64,000 nt of DNA, taken from positions 620,001 through 684,000 of the forward strand of contig JAPTYK010000002.1 in NCBI GenBank assembly GCA_026913215.1. The letters run 5' to 3'. Made by a program: the position numbers and the translations under genes. Positions 36,246 through 44,432 of this stretch are shown piece after piece. How positions within the stretch are numbered: the stretch's first letter is position 1; each line of letters opens with the position of its first letter. Below the pieces are notes generated by a model. It saw only the letters and a program-made list of their open reading frames with translations, was not told where the DNA came from and did no database searches. This DNA is from Streptomyces diastatochromogenes (GTDB lineage: Bacteria; Actinomycetota; Actinomycetes; Streptomycetales; Streptomycetaceae).

Positions 36246-36751
36246 GCAGCGGAACCAGGTGCAGAGGCTCGCTGTGACCGGTCTCGCGCGGCGATAGCCT
36301 CAGCGACCTCTTGGATGGCGCCACGAAGAAGGTTGCCGTAGGGATCCTGAGGAAGGCTGGGGGCGTGCGTCTTGGCCGCGTCGATGTGCTCGGTGGCGGC
36401 TTCGAAGGAGCCGAGTCGGCGGTAGTTGTCGGCGAGGTTGAGGTGCAGGGAGGGATAGAAACCAGCGATGTGGAGGCCGGCGTGGTGCTCCTGGACGCGC
36501 TGTTCGGTCACGGCGTCGGCGGCGTCCAGGGCCCGGATGTCCCAGGCGAGGGCCTGGGCGGGGTCTTCGTAGAGATCTGCCAGGTAGTGGGCGAGCGAGC
36601 AGCGGTGCAGCGGGTCACCGGTGACACCGATCGCAGACCACAGGCCCAGCAGTGTCCGGCGGGCGGAGGCGCTGTTACCGGCTCGGCCCTCGGCGACGGC
36701 GTGGCCTATTGCTTCCATGGTCGGGTCGGGGCTGGCGGGTGCTGTGGTCAT
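36242..36751 (-). CDS. Tetratricopeptide-like small protein
   Basis: 169 residues from ATG 36751, GAGGAA twelve bases upstream. Helical repeats of TPR type: HYLADLYEDPAQALAWDIRA, YPSLHLNLADNYRRLGSFEA and ATEHIDAAKTHAPSLPQDPY. Proteins like this are abundant in Streptomyces and lack a known function. The last ~10 residues (RASAPGSAA) run exactly up to the IS481 remnant, so the natural C-terminus may have been altered. The MerR-clamp gene lies 22 bases upstream on the same strand, so the two probably form an operon. Confidence 0.8.
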   Translation of the reverse strand: MTTAPASPDPTMEAIGHAVAEGRAGNSASARRTLLGLWSAIGVTGDPLHRCSLAHYLADLYEDPAQALAWDIRALDAADAVTEQRVQEHHAGLHIAGFYPSLHLNLADNYRRLGSFEAATEHIDAAKTHAPSLPQDPYGNLLRGAIQEVAEAIAARDRSQRASAPGSAA

Positions 36752-36773
36752 GGACTGTTCCTCGTCGTCTTTC

Positions 36774-37826
36774 TCAGGCGAAGTGGTCGGACTTGATGGG
36801 CATGGCCAGGGTGGTGAGATCGCCGCGGTCGGCGGATCGGAACGTGACGGGCTGGTCGTGTCCCCGTAGGTCGAGCAGTACGTCGGGGCCGATCGCCGTG
36901 CTCACGGCGGGATAGAGCGTGGTCAGCTCGAACCAGATCTGGAGGGCCTGGCCCGCCGCGGTGGCCGGGAGCGGGGTGTCGGGGTGCCCGTTGTCCCCTG
37001 ACATGACGCTCACTCCGTGGTCAGCGACACGCAGCCCGATGCGCTCGCCGGGGTGTTCTTCCAGGGCTCGCAGGAGCAGATCCTTCGAGACCGTCGCGCG
37101 AGTCGTGACCTCGCCCAGCGACGCGAGCATCAGCCGATAGTCGGGAAACTCCTCGGGCAGCAACCGGCAGTACCGGTCCTCTCGGTCGGCCACGCGGAAC
37201 CAGATCCCGTTCGAGACCGCTTCCAGTCGCACCAGCGGGCTGCGGCGGCTCGCCGCGACCGCAGCCCGCAGCTCGTCACCATTGACCGTGCCGGCCCACG
37301 TCTGGCTCGGCGGTTCAACCGGCACCAGAGTGCGGGTGGAGAGCCGGTATCGGTCCGTCGCGGTCAGGCTGACTGCCTCAGGACTTGCCTCGATGCGCAG
37401 ACCGGCGAGTGCTGGCATCCCGGGCCCATGCGCGGCCGCTGTCAGGACCTGCTCGACCGCGTCAGCCAGCACGGGACCCTTCACCGCCGCAATGGGAAGA
37501 CCCGGCGCATTGCCGAGCGCAGACTTGATGACAGCAGCCTTCTGCCGCACGGCCGCTGCATTCTCAACGACCTTTCCGACATGCTCATCGAGTAGCCGGG
37601 AAGCCTCGTCGACCCCGGAACCCAGTACGACCTCGACAGCGGCCAGGGGCATAGCGAGCTCGCGAAGCTGACGCAGCACGGTCGCCCGAGCCACCTGGTC
37701 AGTGCTGTAGTGGCGGTAGCCCGAGACCGGGTCGACTTCGGCAGGGGGCAGCAGCCCGGAGTCGGCATAGAACCGCAAGGCGCTGGAGGTCAGACCACTG
37801 CGTTGGGCGAAGGCCCCGATCGGCAT
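36774..37826 (-). CDS. MerR-type regulator fused to a DNA polymerase III beta-clamp-like domain
   Basis: About 350 residues; ATG 37826 is taken as start (TTG 37865 and GTG 37844 are alternatives). The N-terminus is a MerR winged helix (MPIGAFAQRSGLTSSALRFY, LLPPAEVDPVSGYRHYSTDQ) with a helical dimerisation stretch to about residue 110. The remainder is homologous to two domains of the sliding clamp: LTATDRYRLSTRTL, which corresponds to the ATDRYRLA motif of DnaN, and WFRVADREDRYCRLLPEEFP with the clamp-like DY(R/E) motif, ending TLAMPIKSDHFA where DnaN has a (M/L)P(M/V)R ending. This fusion recurs in actinomycetes and is annotated as beta-subunit family protein. Its job is unknown; DNA-associated regulation is likely. 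Confidence 0.85.
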   Translation of the reverse strand: MPIGAFAQRSGLTSSALRFYADSGLLPPAEVDPVSGYRHYSTDQVARATVLRQLRELAMPLAAVEVVLGSGVDEASRLLDEHVGKVVENAAAVRQKAAVIKSALGNAPGLPIAAVKGPVLADAVEQVLTAAAHGPGMPALAGLRIEASPEAVSLTATDRYRLSTRTLVPVEPPSQTWAGTVNGDELRAAVAASRRSPLVRLEAVSNGIWFRVADREDRYCRLLPEEFPDYRLMLASLGEVTTRATVSKDLLLRALEEHPGERIGLRVADHGVSVMSGDNGHPDTPLPATAAGQALQIWFELTTLYPAVSTAIGPDVLLDLRGHDQPVTFRSADRGDLTTLAMPIKSDHFA

Positions 37827-37865
37827 CAGCTCATCATTTGGCACCGCTCCATCATCAAGCTTCAA

Positions 37866-38262
37866 CCAAGTCGAAGGTCAACACCGACGAGCAGCGACAC
37901 CAACCTCATGGCCAGCAACAGCTAGGCGCCGCCATCGACGGCGCGGCACTGGGGCCGCAGCCCTTGCAGGGTGATGGCCCGCACTCCCGCACTCCCGCGC
38001 TCACGGCCGCCGGGTGCCCAGGCTCACACGGCCGGGCCGCCGCGCCACTTGCTCAGCGGCGCGTCGTCCGGGCGGACGTCGTCAGGGGCCAGCCCGGCCC
38101 GCCGCAGGAACTGCAGGAGAGCGCCGCGGCTGAGAGCGCAGCCGAGGACATCGCAGCCGAAGACATCGTGGTCGAGGACATCGCGGTCGATGCGTTCGTC
38201 GCCTCGGGTCGCGACGAGAACGGGTTCATGGACATGGCTGAGCTCCGGGGCCGGCGGCGCCG
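37866..38262. other. Poorly conserved stretch, possible antitoxin remnant
   Basis: A plus-strand frame ending TGA 38264-38266 contains three acidic 15-base repeats (AEDIAAEDIVVEDIAVDAF) and ends ENGFMDMAELRGRRRR. Its stop overlaps the ATG of the broken toxin-like gene (ATGA), the arrangement usual for antitoxin-toxin pairs. No clear start or family can be shown. Confidence 0.3.
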
Positions 38263-38536
38263 ATGAGCGCGGAGCCGGAGCCGTACGCGATTCACTTCTA
38301 GGCACCGGCCGCGAAGGTCCTCGCCCAGCTTCCGAGCATCCCGGGGACACGGTCTGGGACCTGCTCGACGCGGCCGCGGCCGCGGCCGACCCGTGGGCTT
38401 CCACCGGTGGGACCCCGGCGACCCCGACGGCGAAGACGTCCGGCTCGCGTCCGCCGGTCGCCTGTCCGTCGTCTGCTTCGCCGACCGCGCTCTTCGGCAT
38501 CTGTCGTCCGTCCTGGACATCATCTGGCTCGGCTAG
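38263..38536 (+). pseudogene. RelE/ParE-like toxin remnant
   Basis: ATG 38263 overlaps the preceding frame's stop. The product starts MSAEPEPYAIHF, then TAG (38299-38301), then APAAKVLAQLPS. After one or two lost bases the C-terminus RWDPGDPDGEDVRLASAGRL, SVVCFADRALRHLSSVLDII is recovered, ending WLG at 38536. The pattern (short N-terminal strand, helix with AAKVLAQLP, terminal strands with RL.V.Y and I....G) fits RelE-type mRNA interferases. At least one nonsense and one frameshift make it dead. Confidence 0.4.
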
Positions 38537-39165
38537 GCCGTTTCTTCCTGATCATCTCCCGGAGCACCGGCGAACCAGGAGCGGCCCTGGGCCCAGTGGG
38601 TCACCCATCCGGTGAAACCAGGGGTGCCCGGCATTGGGGAGGTGCTCGACGAGGTACCGAAGGGCATCGCGCCGTACTCGTCGATCAGCCAGACGTGACC
38701 GCGCTGCGGGCCGGTGACGACCAGGTGCCAGTACATGCCGCAGCCGTCGGTGCCCAGCAACAGGGAGCCGTGGTCGAACACGGCGTCCGCCCGAGCCTCG
38801 ACCTCCTGCTCCGACAGCGCCTCCTCGTCCTCCTCGCCCGCCTCGTCGTTCTCCCACATCCACGCCGCCGTGAGGGGAAACGGCTCGGCAAGCAGGCGCT
38901 CGGGGCGGCCGAAACCCCAGTCCGACGGCGTTCGCGCGAAGGGCGGCAGACCGTAGTACGGCGGCCCCGCCCGCAGGCCGTCGCAGACCTCCGCCACGAA
39001 CGTGCGGTACGGCTCCGGCAGCACGATGCCGTGCTCCGCCTCGAAGGACCGCACCGCCTCCCAGCCGGCCGGCGCCGCCGCCTCGGGACGGTTCTCGAAG
39101 ATCTCGCGGAGGGCGTCCAGCTCGGCCGGATCGCAGATTTCCGTGTTCATGCCGATCATCATCAT
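38533..39165 (-). CDS. SMI1/KNR4 (SUKH) family protein
   Basis: About 210 residues, with alternative starts ATG 39165, 39162, 39159 and 39150. It shows the SUKH/SMI1 pattern: FEAEHGIVLPEPYRTFVAEV (the LP..Y..F segment), GPPYYGLPPF, LLLGTDGCGMYWHLVVTGPQ and GHVWLIDEYGA. SUKH proteins are commonly immunity proteins against secreted nuclease or deaminase toxins, but a toxin gene is not adjacent. The C-terminus (FTGWVTHWAQGRSWFAGAPG) overlaps the toxin-like remnant on the other strand by four bases. An A+T-rich palindrome lies ~110 bases upstream. Confidence 0.82.
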   Translation of the reverse strand: MMMIGMNTEICDPAELDALREIFENRPEAAAPAGWEAVRSFEAEHGIVLPEPYRTFVAEVCDGLRAGPPYYGLPPFARTPSDWGFGRPERLLAEPFPLTAAWMWENDEAGEEDEEALSEQEVEARADAVFDHGSLLLGTDGCGMYWHLVVTGPQRGHVWLIDEYGAMPFGTSSSTSPMPGTPGFTGWVTHWAQGRSWFAGAPGDDQEETA

Positions 39166-39276
39166 GCAAGATCCGAAAGAGACCACCCAGACGGGGGCGG
39201 AGGTGGGCCCTGAATCCTGCGATCTTCCCTTTCCCCAGGTCAGCAGCCGTGGGCAAGCCCCTTTCGTAAAACGACA

Positions 39277-39301
39277 CCTCTAATTCGTTAGTAATTAGAG
39301 G
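39277..39301. promoter_or_regulatory. A+T-rich palindrome upstream of the SMI1/KNR4 gene
   Basis: CCTCTAATT and AATTAGAGG form a perfect 9+9 inverted repeat around CGTTAGT. Such A+T-rich sequence stands out in this DNA. Size and position fit an operator for a MarR-, TetR- or HxlR-type dimer. No such regulator gene remains in the gene-poor stretch that follows. Confidence 0.5.
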
Positions 39302-39678
39302 TTCTGGATCTCTGACGGGCCTGGGGCGGCGTTGTCCAGCCCAGGGCAGGACGTGTGTGGTCCGGTCGGTGCCGTGGTGACCCCTACGACACCTCCGACC
39401 GATCAGGTCTGTGGAAAGACCGGTGGCGCTGGGTGCCGGCCGGTCCTCGCACGTTCTGCCCCCGCGGGCCCGTCGGGTTCGGGATCCTTGGTGGATGAGC
39501 TGCCGTACGGTGACGCGTTACTCCTCACGAGCCTTGAGCTCTGGACACGGCGTGCGCCCGTGCGGTTCGGCGGTGCCGCGCACGGCTGATGAGGTGGCGG
39601 ACCTTGGAGTCCTGGAATTAGTGCGCCGTGCGGCCCGTGTGCTCGCCTTCAAGAACAGCACCGGCGGAGGGGCGGGGA
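39302..39678. other. Non-coding stretch upstream of the IS110 transposase
   Basis: No supported gene. In IS110-group elements the DNA before the transposase (left end) carries a non-coding bridge RNA. Part of this ~375-base stretch could be that region, but neither the element boundary nor paired target/donor loops could be identified by eye. Confidence 0.3.
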
Positions 39679-40920
39679 ATGGACATGTTCTGCGGGATCG
39701 ACTGGGCGGAGGGACACCACGACGTCGCGATCATCGACAACACCGGCAAGTAGCTGGCCAAGTGCCGCATCGACGACGACCTGGACGGCTACCAGGTCCT
39801 GCTCGACCTGCTGGCCGAGCACGGTGACAGCGCCGAGACGCCGATCCCGATTGCGATCGAGACGAGCCGGGGCCTGCTGGTCGCTACCCTGCGGACCGGC
39901 ACCCGGCAGGTGTTCGCGGTCAACCCGATGGCCGCCTCCCGCTACCGCGACCGGCACGGCGTGAGCCGTAAGAAGTCCGACCCCGGCGACGCGCTGGTCT
40001 TGGCGAACATCATCCGAACTGACATGCACATGCACCGGGCGCTGCCCGCGGACAGCGACCTGGCCCAGGCCATCGGCGTCCTCGCCCGCGCCCACCAGGA
40101 CGCGATCTGGAACCGGCAGCAGCTCGCCAACCAGCTCCGCTCGCTGCTGCGCGAGTACTACCCCGCGGCGATCGAAGCATGGCGGGACAAGGCCGGCGCA
40201 CTGACCCGACCGGATGCCAGGAAGGTCCTCGGGGCGGCCCCCACGCCAACGCTCGCTGCCCAGCTGCCCACATGGAAGCTCCGGCTGATGCTGACCAACG
40301 CGGGCCGCAAGCGCGGCATCACAGAAGACGCTGAACGTCTTCACACGTTGTTCCGTCAGCCAGCTGCCCGCCTGGCGCCAGCAGTCGAAGAGGCCATGGG
40401 CATCCAGGCCAAGGCCCTGCTCACGCAGCTCAATGCCGTCTGCAAGGCGGTCGACGAGCTCGCGAAGGCCGTCGAGCGGACCTTCCGAACCCACCCCGAC
40501 GCGCCGATCACGCTCAGCTTTCCCGGCGTCGGGCCCGGAGTCGGCGCTCGCCTCCTGGCCGAGATCGGTGACGACCGCACCCGCTTCGCAACCGCCGGTG
40601 GCCTCAAGGCATACGCGGGCTCGGCCCCCATCACCCGGGCCTCCGGCAAACGCAAGTACGTCGGCCGCAGGTTTGTGAAGAACAACCGGCTCAACCACGC
40701 GGGCTACCTGTTGGCCTTCGCCACTCTCAGCCACTCGCCGGGCGCCAACGCCCATTACCGGCGCCGACGTGAGGCCGGAGACTGGCATGCCCAAGCCCTA
40801 CGGCACCTGTTCAACCGCATGCTCGGCCAGCTCCACCACTGCCTCCAGAACCGGGTGCCCTTCGACGCGACCATCGCCTTCCCACAGTCCGCTGGCTTTT
40901 CTGAGGCTGTCGTGACGTGA
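39679..40920 (+). pseudogene. IS110-family transposase with amber codon 25
   Basis: From ATG 39679 the frame reads MDMFCGIDWAEGHHDVAIID, NTGK, TAG (39751-39753), then LAKCRIDDDLDGYQVLLDLL and on to 40920 (413 codons). The RuvC-like DEDD catalytic set is otherwise complete: Asp in GIDWAE, Glu in AIETSRG and the two Asp in KKSDPGDALV. The C-terminal Tnp20 domain has FPGVGPGVGARLLAEIGD, AYAGSAPITRASGKRKYVG and the NRLNHAGYLLAFATLS region with the conserved Ser in LLAFATLSHSPGA. Such transposases work with a bridge RNA. Translation could restart only at a downstream start such as 39910, which would lose the first catalytic Asp. Confidence 0.85.
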
Positions 40921-40962
40921 ATCTCGGTTGGCTGTCCGCACAGCGGACCGCATCATGACCGG

Positions 40963-41514
40963 ATGACTTCACGAGAACCGCTTCGAGATGAGGAGCTCTG
41001 GCAAGCCTGCGTTGATGCCCAGGAACAGCTGGCCCATCACCATTCTCAGTTCTTCCAGCAGGTCAGGGGAAAGAACGAGGTACTCAGTGCTGCTCTGTCG
41101 GCCGGCCATTGGCAGCGGGCCGCAGCACTGGCATTCCTCGCCGACCTGCATGATGACCTTGCTCTGCTGCCACAGCTTGTCGACCTCGCGATGCTGCCCG
41201 GCTGGGCTTCACAAGCACGCCGTGCCATCGCCAACATCCCTCGCGAGCAGCTCATCCCACGTCTCGAAGAACTTCTCACGGCTCATCTTGACCAGCTCAC
41301 CGACGAGGACGACGACTACTACGCGCTGTGGGTGGAAGTCCTCGCCGGTGCCGAGGCATGGGCGCTACTGGCCCAGTTGGTCAGGGCAGCACGAGCCTCC
41401 CCGAACCTCCTGTTGCAGGACATCGCTGCACGGGTCGCTGACTCGTACGGCGCATTGGTCGCGGATGGCGGTGAGAGGCCCGCCACAGCCCCCTCAATTC
41501 AGGACGTTCCTTGA
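40963..41514 (+). CDS. Conserved hypothetical helical protein
   Basis: 183 residues from ATG 40963: MTSREPLRDEELWQACVDAQ. It has alternating helices (AGHWQRAAALAFLADLHDDL, LPQLVDLAMLPGWASQARRA, REQLIPRLEELLTAHLDQL) with HEAT-like spacing and an acidic turn (TDEDDDYYALWVEVL). No signal peptide or membrane segment, intact frame. It begins 43 bases after the IS110 transposase gene, so it may sit at the element's right edge. Function not recognised. Confidence 0.72.
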   Translation: MTSREPLRDEELWQACVDAQEQLAHHHSQFFQQVRGKNEVLSAALSAGHWQRAAALAFLADLHDDLALLPQLVDLAMLPGWASQARRAIANIPREQLIPRLEELLTAHLDQLTDEDDDYYALWVEVLAGAEAWALLAQLVRAARASPNLLLQDIAARVADSYGALVADGGERPATAPSIQDVP

Positions 41515-41725
41515 CGGCTTAGCCGCATGAGGTGTCTTTCCCACGCGATAGCCGAGGGGGAAGAGGTCTCGTCCATCAGCGCCGGGGCCGGGCGCGCTCA
41601 GGCCTACTGCGCCTGGAGTCCGGCGAGTGGAGAGCGCTGGCCCTTGCCGACCGTGCGTAGTTGCGCCCGGTCGGCCTCGGGGTGCGCCCTGGGCAGGTCG
41701 TGCCACGGGGCGGCAGGATGTGCGG

Positions 41726-42220
41726 ATGGCGAAGAGCGAGACAGAGCTGCTGGCACTGCTGCGCGAACTTGATGACCCGGAGCGGCTGGAACGGCCGCTG
41801 CACTACGACCGTGCGGCGACCGGTCTCAAGTTCGGCGGGCTGGTGCGGCGGCTCGAAGCAGACTTCGGGGCCTCCTGCGAGTCGGAGCGGGACACCCAGG
41901 ACTCCAGCGAGTACGGGCGCGTCCACGTGCCTGCGGACGCGACGGTACGCGGGACGCGGATCGTGGTCTGCGTGAGCAAGTTCGGGTCCCTCGCCGAAGT
42001 CTGCGCCGACAATCCGGGGGCTTTCCTCGGCACGGACGAGGCCCACGAGGAGGGGGCGCTGGACCTCGGCGACCTCGCCACCGTGGAGCGGGCACTGGCC
42101 GACCTCGGCTACGTCAGTGTCCCCGAGGAACTGCTGGAGAGCGATTACGAGGGCCCCAGCGAGCTGAAGCACTTCGAACCACGGCCCACCTGGTGGACAC
42201 GGTTCTTCGGCCTCTGGTGA
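41726..42220 (+). CDS. Conserved hypothetical protein
   Basis: 164 residues from ATG 41726, AGGA eleven bases upstream. It starts MAKSETELLALLRELDDPER and contains GLKFGGLVRRLEADFGASCE, HVPADATVRGTRIVVCVSKF and TVERALADLGYVSVPEELLE. It is mixed alpha/beta, soluble, and ends PTWWTRFFGLW. I know it only as an uncharacterised actinobacterial protein. Frame and codon bias are intact. Confidence 0.72.
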   Translation: MAKSETELLALLRELDDPERLERPLHYDRAATGLKFGGLVRRLEADFGASCESERDTQDSSEYGRVHVPADATVRGTRIVVCVSKFGSLAEVCADNPGAFLGTDEAHEEGALDLGDLATVERALADLGYVSVPEELLESDYEGPSELKHFEPRPTWWTRFFGLW

Positions 42221-42242
42221 TCCAGCTGCCCGGCGGCCGCCC

Positions 42243-42572
42243 TCAGCCGGCCCCTGCGTGCCGGCGGGGGTCCAGGGCGGACGTCTCGGGCAAGATCCGA
42301 AGGACGGGGCCAACCCCCGCGCTTTGACGGCAGCCGAGAGCGATGTATGCCCAGAACAGGGCGGGGCCGGCCACGGCCGCGATGGCCAGGAACGCCGGGA
42401 AGTCGATGTCCCGGCCGCCGATGTAGTCCGTTAGCTGAGGCACCGAGATGAAGGCCAATAAGCCCATGTAAGCGACACCGATGGCGATGGCGATGGCGAC
42501 GGCGACGATCGGGATCACGGGGGTGGCGCGGGTGGCACGGGCGGTGGGAGGGGTGTTCGCGGCGTCGGTCAT
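42243..42572 (-). CDS. Small two-helix membrane protein
   Basis: 109 residues from ATG 42572, GGAG about ten bases upstream. A short polar start (MTDAANTPPTARATRATPVI) is followed by two membrane helices (PIVAVAIAIAIGVAYMGLLA and FLAIAAVAGPALFWAYIALG) joined by SVPQLTDYIGGRDIDFP. The C-terminal tail of ~30 residues is cytoplasmic by the positive-inside rule. No family recognised. Confidence 0.6.
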   Translation of the reverse strand: MTDAANTPPTARATRATPVIPIVAVAIAIAIGVAYMGLLAFISVPQLTDYIGGRDIDFPAFLAIAAVAGPALFWAYIALGCRQSAGVGPVLRILPETSALDPRRHAGAG

Positions 42573-42888
42573 GAGGCGGTGGACTCCTTCTCCTACGGCG
42601 GTCAGGGCCGCCGGCTCCGCTCCGGTACAGCCGCTCCGGGCCACAGAGGTGCGCGCTTCCCGGCAGGGCACCCCCTCCAGTGAAGGGTGCGCCGCCCGAA
42701 GCGGTGACGATCACGCACCGCTGCGACGCACCCGCCCGGCTGTGCAACCTCGGCCCCTTCCCGTCCCGCGAATGGCCGCGGGGCAGGAGTGGGCACCTGG
42801 TTGTGCTGCACGCCCAGCCCGGTCAGCCGTTCCTGTTCGCGTGTCGAGAAACGCTGTTCTTCGACGTGGGCAGAGCCGTCGCCGGGAG

Positions 42889-42951
42889 CCCGCATCACCG
42901 GGAACCAGCATCACCGGGAGTCGGCATCACCAGGAGCCGACATCACCAGGC
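42889..42951. repeat. 15-base tandem repeats (GCATCACCGGGAGCC type)
   Basis: Four to five diverged copies (CATCACCGGGAACCA, CATCACCGGGAGTCG, CATCACCAGGAGCCG, CATCACCAGG) end exactly where the XRE-TPR gene ends. Confidence 0.8.
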
Positions 42952-44303
42952 GTCGCGGAAGGGCGGCGCCGCGGGCGCCGGGCCGAGTGTGGTCGTGCCC
43001 GGTGCCGCCCGGTGGCCGAGGCCGGTGCGGTATACGTCGAGCGCGGCCTCCGTGCGGCCCGTGCGGCGCAGTAGATCGCCCAGTAGGCGGCATATGTCGG
43101 CCAGGTCGCCGGCCGCTCCGCTGCGCTCCAGCAGGGCCAGGGCCAGTACGTAGTGTTCCTCGGCGTGTTTGTCCGCGCCCTCTTCCTCGGCGATCAGTCC
43201 CAGCAGTCGGCGGGCGCCGGCGGCGTGGACGGTGCCGCGTCCGTCGCCGAGGCCTGTGCCGAGTTCCAGCAGCCGGGACAGGAGGGTCACCGCTTCCTCG
43301 TGTTTTCCCCGTCGGCGTAGCACATCGGCCAGTTCGACCTCGACCTGTGCGGCGTACAGGGCGGCACGGCGGGCGGTGAGCATTTCGCGGGCGGTGCGCA
43401 GCTCGCGCTCGGCGCCTTCCAGGTCCCCGTTCTGGGCGTGGACGTAGCCGCGCATCCAGTGGCAGTGGGCCAGTTCGGTGCGGGTCTGGAGCTGTTGGTA
43501 GAGGTCTTGTGCCTTGGCGAGTGAGGCGTCGGCCTCGGCGACCCGTCCCTCGGTGAGCAGGGTGCGTGCCACGCTGCGGTGCATGCCGGCGACCAGGCCA
43601 GGGTCGGAGACGTGCGGAGTCAGGGCCAGGGCGAGTTCGGCGGCCTGGGCGGCGCGGGCGTGAGCGCCCATGTCCATGTACGGGCCGATGGAGGACGCGT
43701 ACAGCAGCATCAGGGCATCCGGGTCGTGCAGGCCCTGGGCGTTCAGTTCGTCGAGCGCGGTCTCCAGGACGTAACAGGCGTACCGCAGTTCGCCGGCGAG
43801 CAGGTGCGCGACGGCCCGGCCGCGCAGGGCGCGGACCCGGCGGGGAGTGGCGCGCCGGCCGAGGCGAGGATGCGCTCCGCCGACTCGAAGTGCTCGCGGG
43901 CGGTGTTCAGTTCGCCGCTCTCCAGGGCGCATTCGCCGAGCCCGGTGAGCGCGTCGGCCCGCTCGGGTTCCAGGGCGAGTTCCCCGGCCTCGGCGAGCAG
44001 TTGCCGGTAGCGGGCGGCCGCCTCGTCGAGGGTGCCGGTGGCGAGCAGGCGGCGGGCGTCGGTGAGGGCGAGGCGCAGTTCGGTGGCGAGCCGGGCGGGG
44101 CGGCCGGTGGTCAGCTCCTCGTAGGTGGTGTCGAGCCGCTCGGCCAGGAAGCGCAGAGCGGTCTCGGAGGGGCGTACCTTGCCGGACTCCAGTGTGGAGA
44201 TGTACGCGGCCGTGTAGGCGGGCTCGGCCAGTTGCCGCTGTGTCAGGCCTCGTTCGGCACGCAGGCGCTGTACGCGCCGTCCGATGACTGCCGGTTCGTC
44301 CAT
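42943..44303 (-). pseudogene. XRE-type regulator with TPR domain, one frameshift
   Basis: From ATG 44303 an N-terminal helix-turn-helix (IGRRVQRLRAERGLTQRQLA, YISTLESGKVRPSETALRFL, residues 8-62) is followed by tetratricopeptide repeats. Near 43850, in a G/C-rich stretch, one base is lost or gained. The repeats continue in another frame (HLLAGELRYACYVLETALDE, ARAAQAAELALALTPHVSDP, DLYQQLQTRTELAHCHWMRG) to 42943. The restored protein would be ~450 residues and resemble Streptomyces XRE-TPR regulators that control peptidase or developmental genes. It is divergent from the secreted M64 peptidase across a 43-base palindrome. Confidence 0.8.
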
Positions 44304-44372
44304 GGTGCGTTCCTCTTCCGCGGTTTCGCATCCGCAAGGGCATTGTGCAGCACTGGCAGGGAGCCCTATGTT

Positions 44373-44415
44373 AAGCGTCTTGTTAACCGCATTGATATGC
44401 GGACTTAAGACGCTT
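44373..44415. promoter_or_regulatory. Nested 43-base palindrome between XRE-TPR regulator and M64 peptidase
   Basis: An outer pair AAGCGTCTT (44373-44381) and AAGACGCTT (44407-44415) is perfect. An inner pair CCGCAT and ATGCGG (44387-44402) is perfect around TGAT. Both share a centre at ~44394. A third dyad GTTAA...TTAAC (44370-44386) overlaps the left arm. The site lies 18-60 bases before the peptidase TTG start and ~70-112 before the regulator, and is relatively A+T-rich. A shared operator bound by the XRE-TPR protein is the likeliest reading. Confidence 0.65.
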
Positions 44416-44432
44416 GTCCTGGGGAGAGACCG

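Noticed and set aside
27612..39753. Genetic-code change reading TAG as Gln
   Set aside because: Many intact genes in the window end with TAG, two other genes have in-frame TAA, and nearby genes also carry frameshifts. Ordinary decay by C-to-T change explains the pattern better.
42889..42951. Possible CRISPR array
   Set aside because: Units of 15 bases are contiguous and diverged, with no unique spacers. The other arrays in the window likewise lack spacers.
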